Shown: positions 9,875 through 18,613 of the stretch, piece by piece
Layout of the letters: each line of letters begins with the position of its first letter
Position numbering within the stretch: position 1 is the stretch's first letter
NCBI RefSeq assembly: GCF_000429945.1
Contig: NZ_AUCV01000001.1
Location: 388,847-452,846 of the forward strand
Reading direction: 5' to 3'
Origin: Desulfogranum japonicum DSM 18378
GTDB lineage: Bacteria; Desulfobacterota; Desulfobulbia; Desulfobulbales; Desulfobulbaceae
Length of the DNA stretch: 64,000 nucleotides
The notes under the pieces: generated by a model
What the model was told of the DNA's origin: nothing
Seen by the model: the letters and a program-made list of their open reading frames with translations, nothing else
The model's database searches: none
Made by a program: the position numbers and the translations under genes

Positions 9875-11026
9875 CTAGCCCCTGTTTTGTACAATATCTG
9901 TCAGGGATTTTTCAGTGAGCGCTTCCACGGCCTTCTTAATGGTCAGCGCCTGCTCCATTCTTTTCTGTATTGCCTGTACAGCCAGAGGGTCATCCTTGAA
10001 TATTTCCATTTTTTCCCCGAACCTCTCTGCAACTTTAACCAGCTGACTGCCGCGAACAACCTTGTCTGCCAGGTGGACCAGTTCTTTTTCCGTCAAGTCC
10101 ATATCAGGCGAATAAACTATATCTTTGTGTGCCGCAACAAGGGTGGCTACCTGATGAAAACCAAGTTGCCAGAGCCAGGTGGCTCCGGTTGCCTCATGCT
10201 GTGGATAGCCTTTGGCTATATCGTGCAGTAAACCTCCTGCGTAGCAGAGAGAGGGATCCAGGGGCGTGTCCAGGTACCGGTTAACCTCTTTGCACAGGCA
10301 GACCGCAACCCAGGCAACCTGCTCCCCATGGGCAATACCTCTTTCCTCCATGGGATAAATTTCGTTGATCAGGCTCTGGCATTCCTCCTCAGTCGGATAT
10401 CCCAGCACAAGGGCACGCGAATATGCCAGATGGTAATCATCAGGCGTATCCACATCAAAAAGGATATTTGCGTCACAGGTAGCAACCTCCTGCACTGCCA
10501 GGGGATCATTGTCTTCAACGTAAGTAAGAAGAGAGCGCAATCCCTGTTCGCAATGATCACCTCTCTTGATCATGTCAAACAGGGACTTATGAATAAGAGG
10601 CGGATGTCCCCGGTGGCCGTTAAAGACCGGGTAGAGAATTTGTGTTGCAGATGTTTTGTGGGTAAGCAGAAGGCGTTGAATGGTACCTGTTCGTATGAGA
10701 GGAATGTCGACCGGCAACAGAAAAAAGGCTTCGGTATTTGCTGGGAGACTGGCAACGCCCGCCTGAATGGAACTGAACATACCTGCGGCAAAATTCGCAT
10801 TATAGACAGTCTTGCAACCATACTCGCGGGCGGCGGTCTCTATATGTTCCCGAGCATGTCCGCTTACCACCGTGATATTTTCCAGTCCGCTGTCACGGAA
10901 AATATCCACGCAACGCTTTAGTACGGAGCATGAACGTTCACAGGGTAAAGGAAGTAGCCCCTTCAGTTTTCCCATTCGGGAGGAATATCCTGCTGCCAGG
11001 ATCAGTACACTCAGGCTGTCTGCCAT
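9875..11026 (-). CDS. MobA-like nucleotidyltransferase fused to an HD domain (DVU_1551-like)
   Basis: Residues 1 to about 195 are a MobA/MocA-type NTP transferase: LILAAGYSSRMGKLKGLLPL is the nucleotide-binding loop and PVDIPLIR the metal site. Residues about 225-340 form an HD hydrolase domain with HGEQV and GGLLHDIAKGYP. MocA-like enzymes attach CMP to molybdopterin, forming the MCD cofactor that Mop-type oxidoreductases carry, so this is the likely cytidylyltransferase for the adjacent enzyme. The HD domain's substrate is unknown. The gene overlaps the XdhC gene by 16 bp. From memory, NCBI uses the name DVU_1551 family NTP transferase for such proteins; not checked here. Confidence 0.85.
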   Translation of the reverse strand: MADSLSVLILAAGYSSRMGKLKGLLPLPCERSCSVLKRCVDIFRDSGLENITVVSGHAREHIETAAREYGCKTVYNANFAAGMFSSIQAGVASLPANTEAFFLLPVDIPLIRTGTIQRLLLTHKTSATQILYPVFNGHRGHPPLIHKSLFDMIKRGDHCEQGLRSLLTYVEDNDPLAVQEVATCDANILFDVDTPDDYHLAYSRALVLGYPTEEECQSLINEIYPMEERGIAHGEQVAWVAVCLCKEVNRYLDTPLDPSLCYAGGLLHDIAKGYPQHEATGATWLWQLGFHQVATLVAAHKDIVYSPDMDLTEKELVHLADKVVRGSQLVKVAERFGEKMEIFKDDPLAVQAIQKRMEQALTIKKAVEALTEKSLTDIVQNRG

Positions 11027-12060
11027 GTTTTGTGTCCTGTAGCTCTTTTATAGATCAGTTCACCCATAATGCTGATGGCGATTTCTTCGGGCGTGTCTGC
11101 TTCTATCGATAAACCGATGGGGCTATGGACCTGCTCCAGCTGTTCGTGGGAGATGCCTTTTTCCAACAGACGTTTATAGAGAGCGTCCCGTTTTTTACGA
11201 CTGCCTATCATCCCAATGTATCCGGCATTCGTTTGCAGAGCCTGTTCGAGCACTTCAAGGTCATGCATGTGCCCTCGTGTGACAATGACCAGATAACTAT
11301 CCTCATTGATTTCCTGGTCAGCGAAGCAGTCATCAAAGTTGGAGAGAACAACGATATTTTCAGCCATGGGAAACCTGGCTTCATTGGCAAACTCGGCGCG
11401 ATCATCCATGACTGTGATTCGAAAACCGACTCGGGCCGCGACTTCTGCTGTGCAGGCTGAAACATGACCCGCTCCCAAAAGAAACAGATGCCCTCCCACA
11501 GTAAAATAAGAAAGCAGGTACTGATTGCCGTCATGTTCAATCATGGTTGCGGAAGAAGTGGAAGTACGAACCCTTTTGATTTCGGTTAGCAGATCTGGGG
11601 CAATATCTTCCCGAGTGGTAAGACCATTGCTGTCAATCACAAAACGGTTTTCCCTGTCAGCTGTACCTACCGGGCAGACAAGTGTGACCCGCCGACCTCC
11701 GGCTACTGCAGTGAGTAGAGAGTTGAACACTTCCAGGTTACTTTCTCCCGCTTTGATATAATCCAGATAAATATCCAGTTTTCCTCCACATATCATGTCG
11801 GTATTGGCTGCCTCACTGTTGGTAAGGTCAAAGCTTTTCTGCATGGAGCAACCTTGTTCAAAGCAGTGTCCGGCATGTTTCATAGCCAGCGCTTCCACCA
11901 TTCCTCCACCTATGGTGCCAGCGATACTACCATCTTTGCAAACCATCATTTTGGCCCCAGCTACCCTTGGCGTCGAGCCCGACTGGTTGCAAATTGTGAC
12001 AAGAACTACGTCTTCGCCTTTTTTAAGTTGAGCACACAACTGTTGTACAAGCTGTTTCAT
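11011..12060 (-). CDS. XdhC/CoxI family aldehyde oxidoreductase maturation factor
   Basis: XdhC proteins bind the molybdenum cofactor, protect its sulfurated form and insert it into xanthine oxidase-family enzymes. Diagnostic features are the N-terminal NQSGSTPRVAGAKMM and GTIGGGMVE, and a Rossmann-like C-terminal domain with FLLGAGHVS and later GYIGMIGSRKK. At 349 aa it is full length. The start overlaps the ligase gene stop by 4 bp (ATGA type), and the end overlaps the nucleotidyltransferase start, so it sits inside a coupled operon serving the Mop enzyme. Confidence 0.9.
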   Translation of the reverse strand: MKQLVQQLCAQLKKGEDVVLVTICNQSGSTPRVAGAKMMVCKDGSIAGTIGGGMVEALAMKHAGHCFEQGCSMQKSFDLTNSEAANTDMICGGKLDIYLDYIKAGESNLEVFNSLLTAVAGGRRVTLVCPVGTADRENRFVIDSNGLTTREDIAPDLLTEIKRVRTSTSSATMIEHDGNQYLLSYFTVGGHLFLLGAGHVSACTAEVAARVGFRITVMDDRAEFANEARFPMAENIVVLSNFDDCFADQEINEDSYLVIVTRGHMHDLEVLEQALQTNAGYIGMIGSRKKRDALYKRLLEKGISHEQLEQVHSPIGLSIEADTPEEIAISIMGELIYKRATGHKTWQTA

Positions 12061-13379
12061 ACTGAATCCTGACGTCTATCGTAAATAATCCGCTTAGCGG
12101 GGTGAATATGAAGGTCCCGGGAAATATGTATGCTGGTATGGAGGCTGCGAAACGGCAGACTGTTTTGCAGGCATTGTTCTGCCTGATATACTGTCTCACG
12201 TTCACTGCCAGGTAGAGTCACCAGGTGCAGATCCAGGGTTTCCTTGGTATTGTTTCTGTGTAATTCGGCGCTGATATCCAACAGTCCCTGAAGGGGGAAC
12301 AGTAATTCGTCAAGTTGCTGCATATTGATGATGTTGCCGTCATCCAAACTCAAATCGCTGTCAATTCGTCCCTGTACTCTGTCCAGGCGTTGGATATGAC
12401 TGCCACATGGACATTGACCTGGAATCAAGCGCCCTGAATCTCCTGTACGGTATCTGATAAGAGGCATGCCGACACGGGAGAGGGTCGTGATCACGATTTC
12501 TCCGTATTGACCCTGCTCGACCGGTTCAAGGGTCTTTGGATGAATGATTTCCAGAAGAAGATCCGCTTCACGAATATGACAACCCTGATGGGATTGGCAA
12601 TCCACGGCTCCTCCCAGTCCGGTTTCCACTGTACCATAATGGGAGAAAATACCACATTCCCACTGATTTTTCAGTTCTAGACAAATACTGTCAGCAATGT
12701 AGTCAGAACAGAGCAGGATTGAAGAAATCCCGGAAAGATTCAAGTTGTGGTAGGCAGCACATCTGGCGATAGCCAGTAACTGCACAGGAAAACCGACAAG
12801 AACATCGGGATCGATCTCGGCCAATCGTCTGGCGCCTTGTGCAGGGTCGCTGATCAGACCAATAATATTGCTTTCAACATCCAGTCCTCTCAGGGCGCGG
12901 GACAGTAATTCTCCGGTTGAATCAGGGGTTTGTCCCGGGAGTAGTATGGCAACTTGTTGTCCGGGCCGAACCATGGCCTGCATGCCCCAATAAAAAAACT
13001 GTAAGGTATGTTCGAGATCCTCTCGGGTGAAAAAGAGGCGTTTGGGAGCTCCGGTGGTACCTGAGCTCTGCATGGTGATTATGCGGGCTATTTCGTCCTG
13101 GCTTACACAGATCATCTGCTGGCCGCAGTCACGGATATCCTGTTCTGTCAGTAGCGGGAGATGAGCAATATCTGGCAGTTGGTGAAGTCTGGTAACTTGT
13201 TTCTGTCCCAGCGTTCTGCGGTAATAGGGAGAGTTTTCAGCTGCGTGGCTAATGGTTTTTCGCAATTGGTCAAGCTGGAATTGTTCGATGAGGGAACGAT
13301 CCAGGCACGTGTGAATGGGCTGATTAAGCTGTCTGCTGACTAATGCATCCAATGGTGTGCGTAGGTGATCGATACTCAT
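12057..13379 (-). CDS. Phenylacetate-CoA ligase-like AMP-forming ligase (DVU_1553-like)
   Basis: A 440-residue member of the ANL adenylating superfamily. The phosphate-binding loop is MQSSGTTGAPKRLFFT and the adenylate motif is SHYGTVETG. Other features are typical of the PaaK-like branch, for example GMPLIRYRTGDSGRL. A CPCGSH motif near residue 330 may bind metal. It overlaps both neighbours by 4 bp. Ligases like this are a conserved but unexplained member of Mop-type oxidoreductase clusters. The acyl or carboxylate substrate is unknown, and it could activate a carboxylate product or modify a cofactor precursor. Confidence 0.8.
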   Translation of the reverse strand: MSIDHLRTPLDALVSRQLNQPIHTCLDRSLIEQFQLDQLRKTISHAAENSPYYRRTLGQKQVTRLHQLPDIAHLPLLTEQDIRDCGQQMICVSQDEIARIITMQSSGTTGAPKRLFFTREDLEHTLQFFYWGMQAMVRPGQQVAILLPGQTPDSTGELLSRALRGLDVESNIIGLISDPAQGARRLAEIDPDVLVGFPVQLLAIARCAAYHNLNLSGISSILLCSDYIADSICLELKNQWECGIFSHYGTVETGLGGAVDCQSHQGCHIREADLLLEIIHPKTLEPVEQGQYGEIVITTLSRVGMPLIRYRTGDSGRLIPGQCPCGSHIQRLDRVQGRIDSDLSLDDGNIINMQQLDELLFPLQGLLDISAELHRNNTKETLDLHLVTLPGSERETVYQAEQCLQNSLPFRSLHTSIHISRDLHIHPAKRIIYDRRQDSV

Positions 13380-14743
13380 CGGTATAAAGCAATTCCCTGG
13401 CTTGAGGTGATGTTATAGGCGCAGAAGGGTACGAGATTGCCTTCAGGAGAGACAATATGGATGCAGCAGCCCTGTACTCTTTCAAGGTCCAGATTCCAGA
13501 TATCCTGAAAAGCCATTGCCGAAATGGAAAAGGTGTGTGTTTTAGCGCGCAGAAGAAAACGATCAAGGTCATCAAGGGGAGTCGCTGCTCCGGGAGGCTT
13601 AGCCATAGGTAGTGGGTGAGACCACTGTCTTGCTGTAAAGGAAATGCTTTTCTGTCTCCCTTCACGTGCTGATATGGGGCTTTGTTCACTGGTTGAGCAA
13701 CAGGCGGACTGTCCTGAACTCAGCGGGCGGAGACGATTTTCTTCATCAATGAGAAAAGATGCATGAAAAGAACAGAGTGCATGTTCACAGGCAGGTGGTG
13801 CAAACCAGGAAGCCTGAATGCGGCCATTACTTTGCCGCTCCAGCTGTGCAAGGACTTCAGGGAGAGTCAATCGATCCCTGTCTGCCGGTGGGGTAGGATA
13901 CCGGCCAAAATAACTGACTGGTTGAAAATGTACTCCGCGGACAGCAGGTGCATTACGCACACCAAAGTCGACAATAGCATTAATTTCATGGATATTAACC
14001 CCAGGTACCAGCGTAGGGACCAGGACTATGCCAAGTTCAGCCTGCGCACAGTGGTGCACAGCCTTCTCTTTGATATCGCATAAATTCCTACCTCGAAGAA
14101 CCCTGTGCACTTCCTCGTTTGTCCCGTCAAACTGAAGAAAAACCGAGGATAAGCCGGCTTGTTTTAATTCCATTGCATAGCTTGGATCAGCGGCGAGTTG
14201 AAGACCGTTGGTATTGAGCTGCAAGAATGGAAACCCTTTGCGTTTTCCCAGGGCAATAATGTCTGGCAGGTCTTTACGAACAGTTGGTTCACCACCCGAT
14301 ATCTGAATGTTGCAGGGCCCTGATGCTTCGAGCACACGGTCATACCAGAATTCTATTGTTTCCAGGTCGGGATCAAGGGGACCATCGGTTTGAGATGTAT
14401 CTGCAAAGCAGACCGGGCAGTGGAGATTGCACCTCTTGGTTATCTCCAGCAGGGCTGTACAGGTGTGTTGTTTGTGATTGGAGCAAAGGCCGCAATCCAG
14501 AGGGCACCCTTTATCACGTTGTGTAAAGGCCTTTTGCGGGGTTGATGGAATTTTTGGTCGCTGCCAATTTTCAAACACAGGGGCATCTCTCCATATGACG
14601 GTTCGAAAGGTGCCGTGTTCCGGACAACTTTTGACAAGGTATATTGCATCCCCCTCCCTGTGGCGTGTGGCAGGGAGTTGAGCGAAACACACCGGACAGA
14701 GGCTTTTGGTGGTGGAGAGTACTGATTGCACCTGTTGATTCAT
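13376..14743 (-). CDS. Radical SAM protein of the Mop cluster (TrsS-like, Cys form)
   Basis: The radical SAM cluster motif CNLHCPVC lies at residues 105-112 (CxxxCxxC), followed by the glycine-rich ISGGEPTVR. The protein is rich in extra cysteines: CPVC at 16-19, C40, a CPLDCGLC group at 80-87, a CC pair in QSACCSTSE and GCC and FCAYN near the C-terminus. These suggest auxiliary Fe-S or metal sites. From memory, homologues in this context are annotated as radical SAM (seleno)protein TrsS; this copy reads through with cysteine and has no in-frame UGA. It overlaps the ligase by 4 bp. The reaction is unknown. Confidence 0.85.
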   Translation of the reverse strand: MNQQVQSVLSTTKSLCPVCFAQLPATRHREGDAIYLVKSCPEHGTFRTVIWRDAPVFENWQRPKIPSTPQKAFTQRDKGCPLDCGLCSNHKQHTCTALLEITKRCNLHCPVCFADTSQTDGPLDPDLETIEFWYDRVLEASGPCNIQISGGEPTVRKDLPDIIALGKRKGFPFLQLNTNGLQLAADPSYAMELKQAGLSSVFLQFDGTNEEVHRVLRGRNLCDIKEKAVHHCAQAELGIVLVPTLVPGVNIHEINAIVDFGVRNAPAVRGVHFQPVSYFGRYPTPPADRDRLTLPEVLAQLERQSNGRIQASWFAPPACEHALCSFHASFLIDEENRLRPLSSGQSACCSTSEQSPISAREGRQKSISFTARQWSHPLPMAKPPGAATPLDDLDRFLLRAKTHTFSISAMAFQDIWNLDLERVQGCCIHIVSPEGNLVPFCAYNITSSQGIALYR

Positions 14744-14746
14744 GTA

Positions 14747-15190
14747 TTATTCCCTCGGCATGGTGGGGTCAATATCATATTCGGCTAGCAATTCCAGAAT
14801 TTTTGTTCTGGCCTTGAGCATAATGTTGCCGCATACTTCTTTGTTCTGTCCTCCATGATAGGCAACAATTTCTTCACACCGTATTCCACCCCAGGATTGA
14901 GCGTTTGAGGTAAACCACTCCATGAATCCGGAAAGGAGTAGAGGAAAGCTCTCCAGAGCCTGTTCCTGGGCGCTTCCCTTGCCTGAATACAATGCGAGAA
15001 CGCAAGCTGCACTTGAGGCAACGCCACAAAGACCGTTGTTGTCGGCAACACCTTCGCAGAGACCTGACATGGCTCTGACCAGTGAAGGATTGTCTTCACC
15101 CATATCTTCAAGGGCAAGCATCATCATCATTTGTGAGCAGCAGAACCCTTGGGCGTCCCACTGCATGAGTTGAAAAGCAGTATCATCCAT
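14747..15190 (-). CDS. C-GCAxxG-C-C family protein (DVU_1555-like)
   Basis: A 147-aa cysteine-rich protein. The defining pattern is recognisable: an early CCSQMMMM (the first C), then GLCGVASSAACVLAL (a GLCGVASS variant of GCAxxG), followed by a Cys in GGIRCEEIV and another in KEVCGNIML. The family is thought to bind Fe-S clusters or metal, and members often sit beside redox enzymes. Here it lies 3 bp upstream of the radical SAM gene within the Mop block. No function is established. Confidence 0.8.
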   Translation of the reverse strand: MDDTAFQLMQWDAQGFCCSQMMMMLALEDMGEDNPSLVRAMSGLCEGVADNNGLCGVASSAACVLALYSGKGSAQEQALESFPLLLSGFMEWFTSNAQSWGGIRCEEIVAYHGGQNKEVCGNIMLKARTKILELLAEYDIDPTMPRE

Positions 15191-15223
15191 GATGTATGTT
15201 CTTTTTCTTTGTTTTCAGTTTGT

Positions 15224-16018
15224 TCATATCAGTACCTGAGGAGCAGTTGACGATCGGACAGGAAATGGAGCATTGCTAACCTCAGGACCTTTTGTTGCGA
15301 TAAGTTGATAATACCCAAGTTTGACCTTACTGAGGTGTGAGCAGGTTTTCAATGCACCAGCAGTACCTAAAAAGATTTCCCAGAATTCTTTGAGACTACC
15401 ACAGCTGAAAATAATTTCACCTGCCAGCTGTTGTAACTGCTGAGTAAGGTTTGAGCAGGATTGCAGGTTAAAGTGCGTATTTTGAATCAGTGTAAGAATG
15501 TGATTCATGGGTAATGCACGGGTTGCGCAACTGTGGATGGAAGAGAGTGCGTGCGGTAAATATCCATTCCGCAAGTAAATATCACTGAGCAGAAGAGAAC
15601 CGTTGTGTTTCAGAACCCGTTGCATCTCTCCTAATGATTCTTGCGGATTGGAAGTGAGGGAGAGAACACACTCACATACTATGAGGTCAAAACTCTTGTC
15701 ACGAAAAGGAAGGGAGCCTGCATCACCTTGCACAGGAGAAGTATCAGGCTCTGTGAGTTTTGTTGCAGAGAGCATTTGCCGTAACTGGTCAAAGGCTGTC
15801 ACGGTACAGCTATATTCCCGTTTGAGTAATGCCGCGGTCTTCCCTGTACCACAACCAAGGTCAAGGACGTGAGCGCCTGGCATTACCTGGCATTTGTCAA
15901 GGCCCAGTCTGGTCGTGTCAAGCCCTCCAGGACGAAGTACTCCATCGGTCAGATCAAGCAAGGCCCGATGCGTATAGGGTGTGCCATCCTGATGGGAGAG
16001 ATGTTGCGGGACTGCCAT
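15224..16018 (-). CDS. Class I SAM-dependent methyltransferase (DVU_1556-like)
   Basis: The SAM-binding motif I is VLDLGCGTGKTAALL, followed by an acidic loop (VTAFDQ) and motif QGDAGSLPF/FDLIVCE. This is the UbiE/BioC type of class I methyltransferase, 264 aa. It sits between the CxxC redox protein (5 bp away) and the C-GCAxxG-C-C protein (33 bp). The methyl acceptor is unknown. Being kept in a molybdenum enzyme cluster with a radical SAM enzyme and a ligase suggests a small-molecule or cofactor substrate. Confidence 0.82.
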   Translation of the reverse strand: MAVPQHLSHQDGTPYTHRALLDLTDGVLRPGGLDTTRLGLDKCQVMPGAHVLDLGCGTGKTAALLKREYSCTVTAFDQLRQMLSATKLTEPDTSPVQGDAGSLPFRDKSFDLIVCECVLSLTSNPQESLGEMQRVLKHNGSLLLSDIYLRNGYLPHALSSIHSCATRALPMNHILTLIQNTHFNLQSCSNLTQQLQQLAGEIIFSCGSLKEFWEIFLGTAGALKTCSHLSKVKLGYYQLIATKGPEVSNAPFPVRSSTAPQVLI

Positions 16019-16023
16019 AGGGT

Positions 16024-16233
16024 TTATTTATCTTCCAGAAGTTGCTCCACTTCAAACATTTTGCCCACTGCCAGGTCTTCTTCTACAAGGGTCATGTTGC
16101 ATTGTGGGCATGCCATTAATTCGACGTGAAATTCTGATTTCAGGTAGGTAATACTCATCTTTCTGGGAATCAACGGCTGGTCACATGCCGCGCATTTCCA
16201 TGGAGTATCCTGGGCAAAGGAAAAGGTTGTCAT
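16024..16233 (-). CDS. Small CxxC redox/zinc-ribbon protein (DVU_1557-like)
   Basis: A 69-residue protein with two cysteine pairs, KCAACD near residue 13 and ACPQCN near 41, in a zinc-ribbon or rubredoxin-like arrangement. The start overlaps the upstream electron-transfer gene stop as ATGA, indicating translational coupling. Its position between the FAD/Fe-S protein and the methyltransferase suggests a small electron carrier or metal-binding chaperone for the Mop enzyme, but this is inference. Its size and spacing match the small redox gene I remember from the Desulfovibrio cluster. Confidence 0.75.
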   Translation of the reverse strand: MTTFSFAQDTPWKCAACDQPLIPRKMSITYLKSEFHVELMACPQCNMTLVEEDLAVGKMFEVEQLLEDK

Positions 16234-18527
16234 GGTTGATCCTCCGGCAACACCATCCGGTGACTGTAACAGTTATGAATTCGATACCCTGAATCTTCCT
16301 CTGAATATTCAACCCAATAGGTAACACGAATAGGCCGGTATTTAGCCAGGCGTCGATTGTTTTCCGGGTTGATAAAATACGATCTGTTCTGATTGACGTG
16401 ATGGATAACCTTGCGTACATCCTCTTCAAGAATGTGGCGTCGATTCATCAACTCTATTACCTGAGGCTCAATGAGCAGTTCAATGGCAGAATGAGGGGCC
16501 GTTGTAAAGTCAGTTTCCTGAAACAGAGATTCCGAAATTTTTTGCTTGAGACGTGCCCTGTTTTCATGACGGCCTGAGAACCCAGGATTTGGTCTTTCCA
16601 GTAGAGAATTCACATCAGGATCGGGAAAAAGAAAATCCAGTAGGTGCGCAATGGGCTTTCCTGTTGATACCAGGTTATCTCTGCACATGGCGCAGTAAGC
16701 AAGACCTGGATGCGGACTACGTTCTCCTTTTGCCTTGGCAGTTCTTTCTCCAAGATTTTGGTTTGCAAACTGCATCAAGCCACCATATCCGCAACAATCA
16801 GCGAGTTCTGCATTGAAAGGAAATTCATCAATTTCTATTCCAATTTTACTGCACAGGTTGCGTACGCTTTGCCGAACCAGTTTTTGTTCTCTTGCCGTAC
16901 AGGGATCAAATACAGCCATGGTGGAAGGCAATTCAGCCGTGGATGCGGGTAGGTTCTCAAGGCTGTCAAGGACTTCCCATAAAGAGGTGACAGATATATC
17001 GTCAGTGAACTCCTTGAAAATAGACAGACAGCTTGAACAGGCAGTGATCACTGTAGGCATTCCCATGGAATTCACCGCATCGGTGAACGCCGTCAGAACC
17101 TGCTCGAATTGAGTGGGTTGACCTGCCCAGTGGGCTGGAATTCCACAGCAACTGAGCATAATGCCAACGTTTCCGTCCAGATGATCGCAGAGAAATTGAT
17201 AACTACGAATCACTGTTTCCGGTGATGAGCCGGACAACTGGCAACCTGGAAAGTACAGGTACTGGCTGCTGTCTGTTCCGGGTTGGTGTTTGAGAAGGCT
17301 GCAGGTATCACTCAGGCTGAAGGCCATATCTTCCAGGGCGAATTCATGGGCAGAGGGAGGCATGTGCTTGGCCTGGACCAGTTGCTCTCTGGCTGTTCTG
17401 CAAACTTCGGCAACGGGAAAATCATTCGGGCAGATAACAGTACACTGGTTACAGAGACTGCAGGAATTGATCATGGTATTGGCTTGCCGCGTACCCTGGA
17501 CAATGGATTCGTTGTTGAAAATTTTACGGACAAGTGTCTTGGGGTACTCCTTATACGCCTGGAGGAACTGGCATTGTTTAACACATTCCATGCATTCACA
17601 TTGAATACAGCGTCCGGCTTCCTCTGTTGCTTCTTCTGGAGAGAGATGTTGTTCTTTCTGAGTTTTTTGTGGTAGTACCGCAACACCTTCCAATGAGGTG
17701 TAGAGTCTGGTCGTGGTTGCACCTTCCCCTGTCCGTTGTGCTGTGAGTGAGGCATTCTGCAAAAAACGCTCAATGGAAAGTGCAGCACGCCTTCCATCTG
17801 CAACTTGTTTTATAGGAGAAAAGTTTTCACCGGTCAGAGAACCTCCGCCAGCAAAATTTTTTCCACCGATATGTAGAGAAATTGGATCTGCCTCAATGCG
17901 ATCAGCTGGTAGTATATCAAGGGAAATCGTATCCAGATCAAAGAGAACAGCATCACAATCATTTGTGAGCTCTGTAATACGTTCTGGCGTTATCTTCTGG
18001 TTGAGTGTAATTGTGACATCATATCTTTCCAGCATTTGCACGGCTGTTTCCCGACTTTCCAAGGGCAGTATGGTGTCATCAATCTCCAGAATACTTCCAC
18101 CAAGTTCCGAAGCTGAGCTGATAATGGTGGATTGACGGCCTTTGCGTGCCAGATCAAGTGCTGCGGTCATGGCGGTCAGGCCAGAGCCAAAAACAAGGAC
18201 TTTTCCACCTTTGCCTGGAAGCTTTGGAAGTTTGAGGACCTGGCTGGTGTTGCTGACGCAGTGGAACTCCAAGCCATGAATATTCAAACTCTCATCAAGC
18301 TGGTTCCTGATGCAAGCCTGTTCGCAGGGATGATCACAAATGCGGCCAAGAATCTCAGGAAAAGGCATGGAACGATCAAGAATCTTGCGGGCATCCTTGA
18401 GTTTACCCTTTGCCATGAATGCCATAAAGCCACGCACATCAACATGAATCGGGCAGGCTGCGGTGCAGTAGGGATGTTCTTCCTGAATACAGTGGGATTC
18501 AAATTCTCTAAGTTGTTTCTGATCCAT
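16230..18527 (-). CDS. FAD/Fe-S electron-transfer protein with HdrB-like CCG domains (DVU_1558-like)
   Basis: A 765-residue multidomain protein. The N-terminus is a GltD-type [4Fe-4S] region (CTAACPIHVDVRGF, ICDHPCEQACIRN). A nucleotide-binding Rossmann segment follows (VLVFGSGLTAMTAALDLA). A ferredoxin-like dicluster comes next (CIQCECMECVKQC, CSLCNQCTVICPND). Then two CCG domains like HdrB/GlpC (LSCCGIPAHWAG with ACSSC, and DCCGYGG with CAMC). It probably passes electrons between the aldehyde oxidoreductase and a soluble or membrane pool. It lies 86 bp after the Mop gene, across a terminator-like hairpin. Confidence 0.85.
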   Translation of the reverse strand: MDQKQLREFESHCIQEEHPYCTAACPIHVDVRGFMAFMAKGKLKDARKILDRSMPFPEILGRICDHPCEQACIRNQLDESLNIHGLEFHCVSNTSQVLKLPKLPGKGGKVLVFGSGLTAMTAALDLARKGRQSTIISSASELGGSILEIDDTILPLESRETAVQMLERYDVTITLNQKITPERITELTNDCDAVLFDLDTISLDILPADRIEADPISLHIGGKNFAGGGSLTGENFSPIKQVADGRRAALSIERFLQNASLTAQRTGEGATTTRLYTSLEGVAVLPQKTQKEQHLSPEEATEEAGRCIQCECMECVKQCQFLQAYKEYPKTLVRKIFNNESIVQGTRQANTMINSCSLCNQCTVICPNDFPVAEVCRTAREQLVQAKHMPPSAHEFALEDMAFSLSDTCSLLKHQPGTDSSQYLYFPGCQLSGSSPETVIRSYQFLCDHLDGNVGIMLSCCGIPAHWAGQPTQFEQVLTAFTDAVNSMGMPTVITACSSCLSIFKEFTDDISVTSLWEVLDSLENLPASTAELPSTMAVFDPCTAREQKLVRQSVRNLCSKIGIEIDEFPFNAELADCCGYGGLMQFANQNLGERTAKAKGERSPHPGLAYCAMCRDNLVSTGKPIAHLLDFLFPDPDVNSLLERPNPGFSGRHENRARLKQKISESLFQETDFTTAPHSAIELLIEPQVIELMNRRHILEEDVRKVIHHVNQNRSYFINPENNRRLAKYRPIRVTYWVEYSEEDSGYRIHNCYSHRMVLPEDQP

Positions 18528-18551
18528 TGGGCAACGAGACCTGTTGAAATG

Positions 18552-18589
18552 AAAAAACCACAGGGGTAGGAATGGCTCTACCCCTGTGG
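18552..18589 (-). terminator. Intra-operon terminator/attenuator after the Mop gene
   Basis: Perfect 12-bp inverted repeat (arms 18558-18569 and 18578-18589, 8-nt loop) followed on the minus strand by six Ts. It lies between the oxidoreductase and its accessory genes. A leaky terminator here would keep the catalytic subunit abundant and the nine accessory genes lower. Confidence 0.8.
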
Positions 18590-18613
18590 CGAAGAAAAAG
18601 AGGCTTACCTCTC

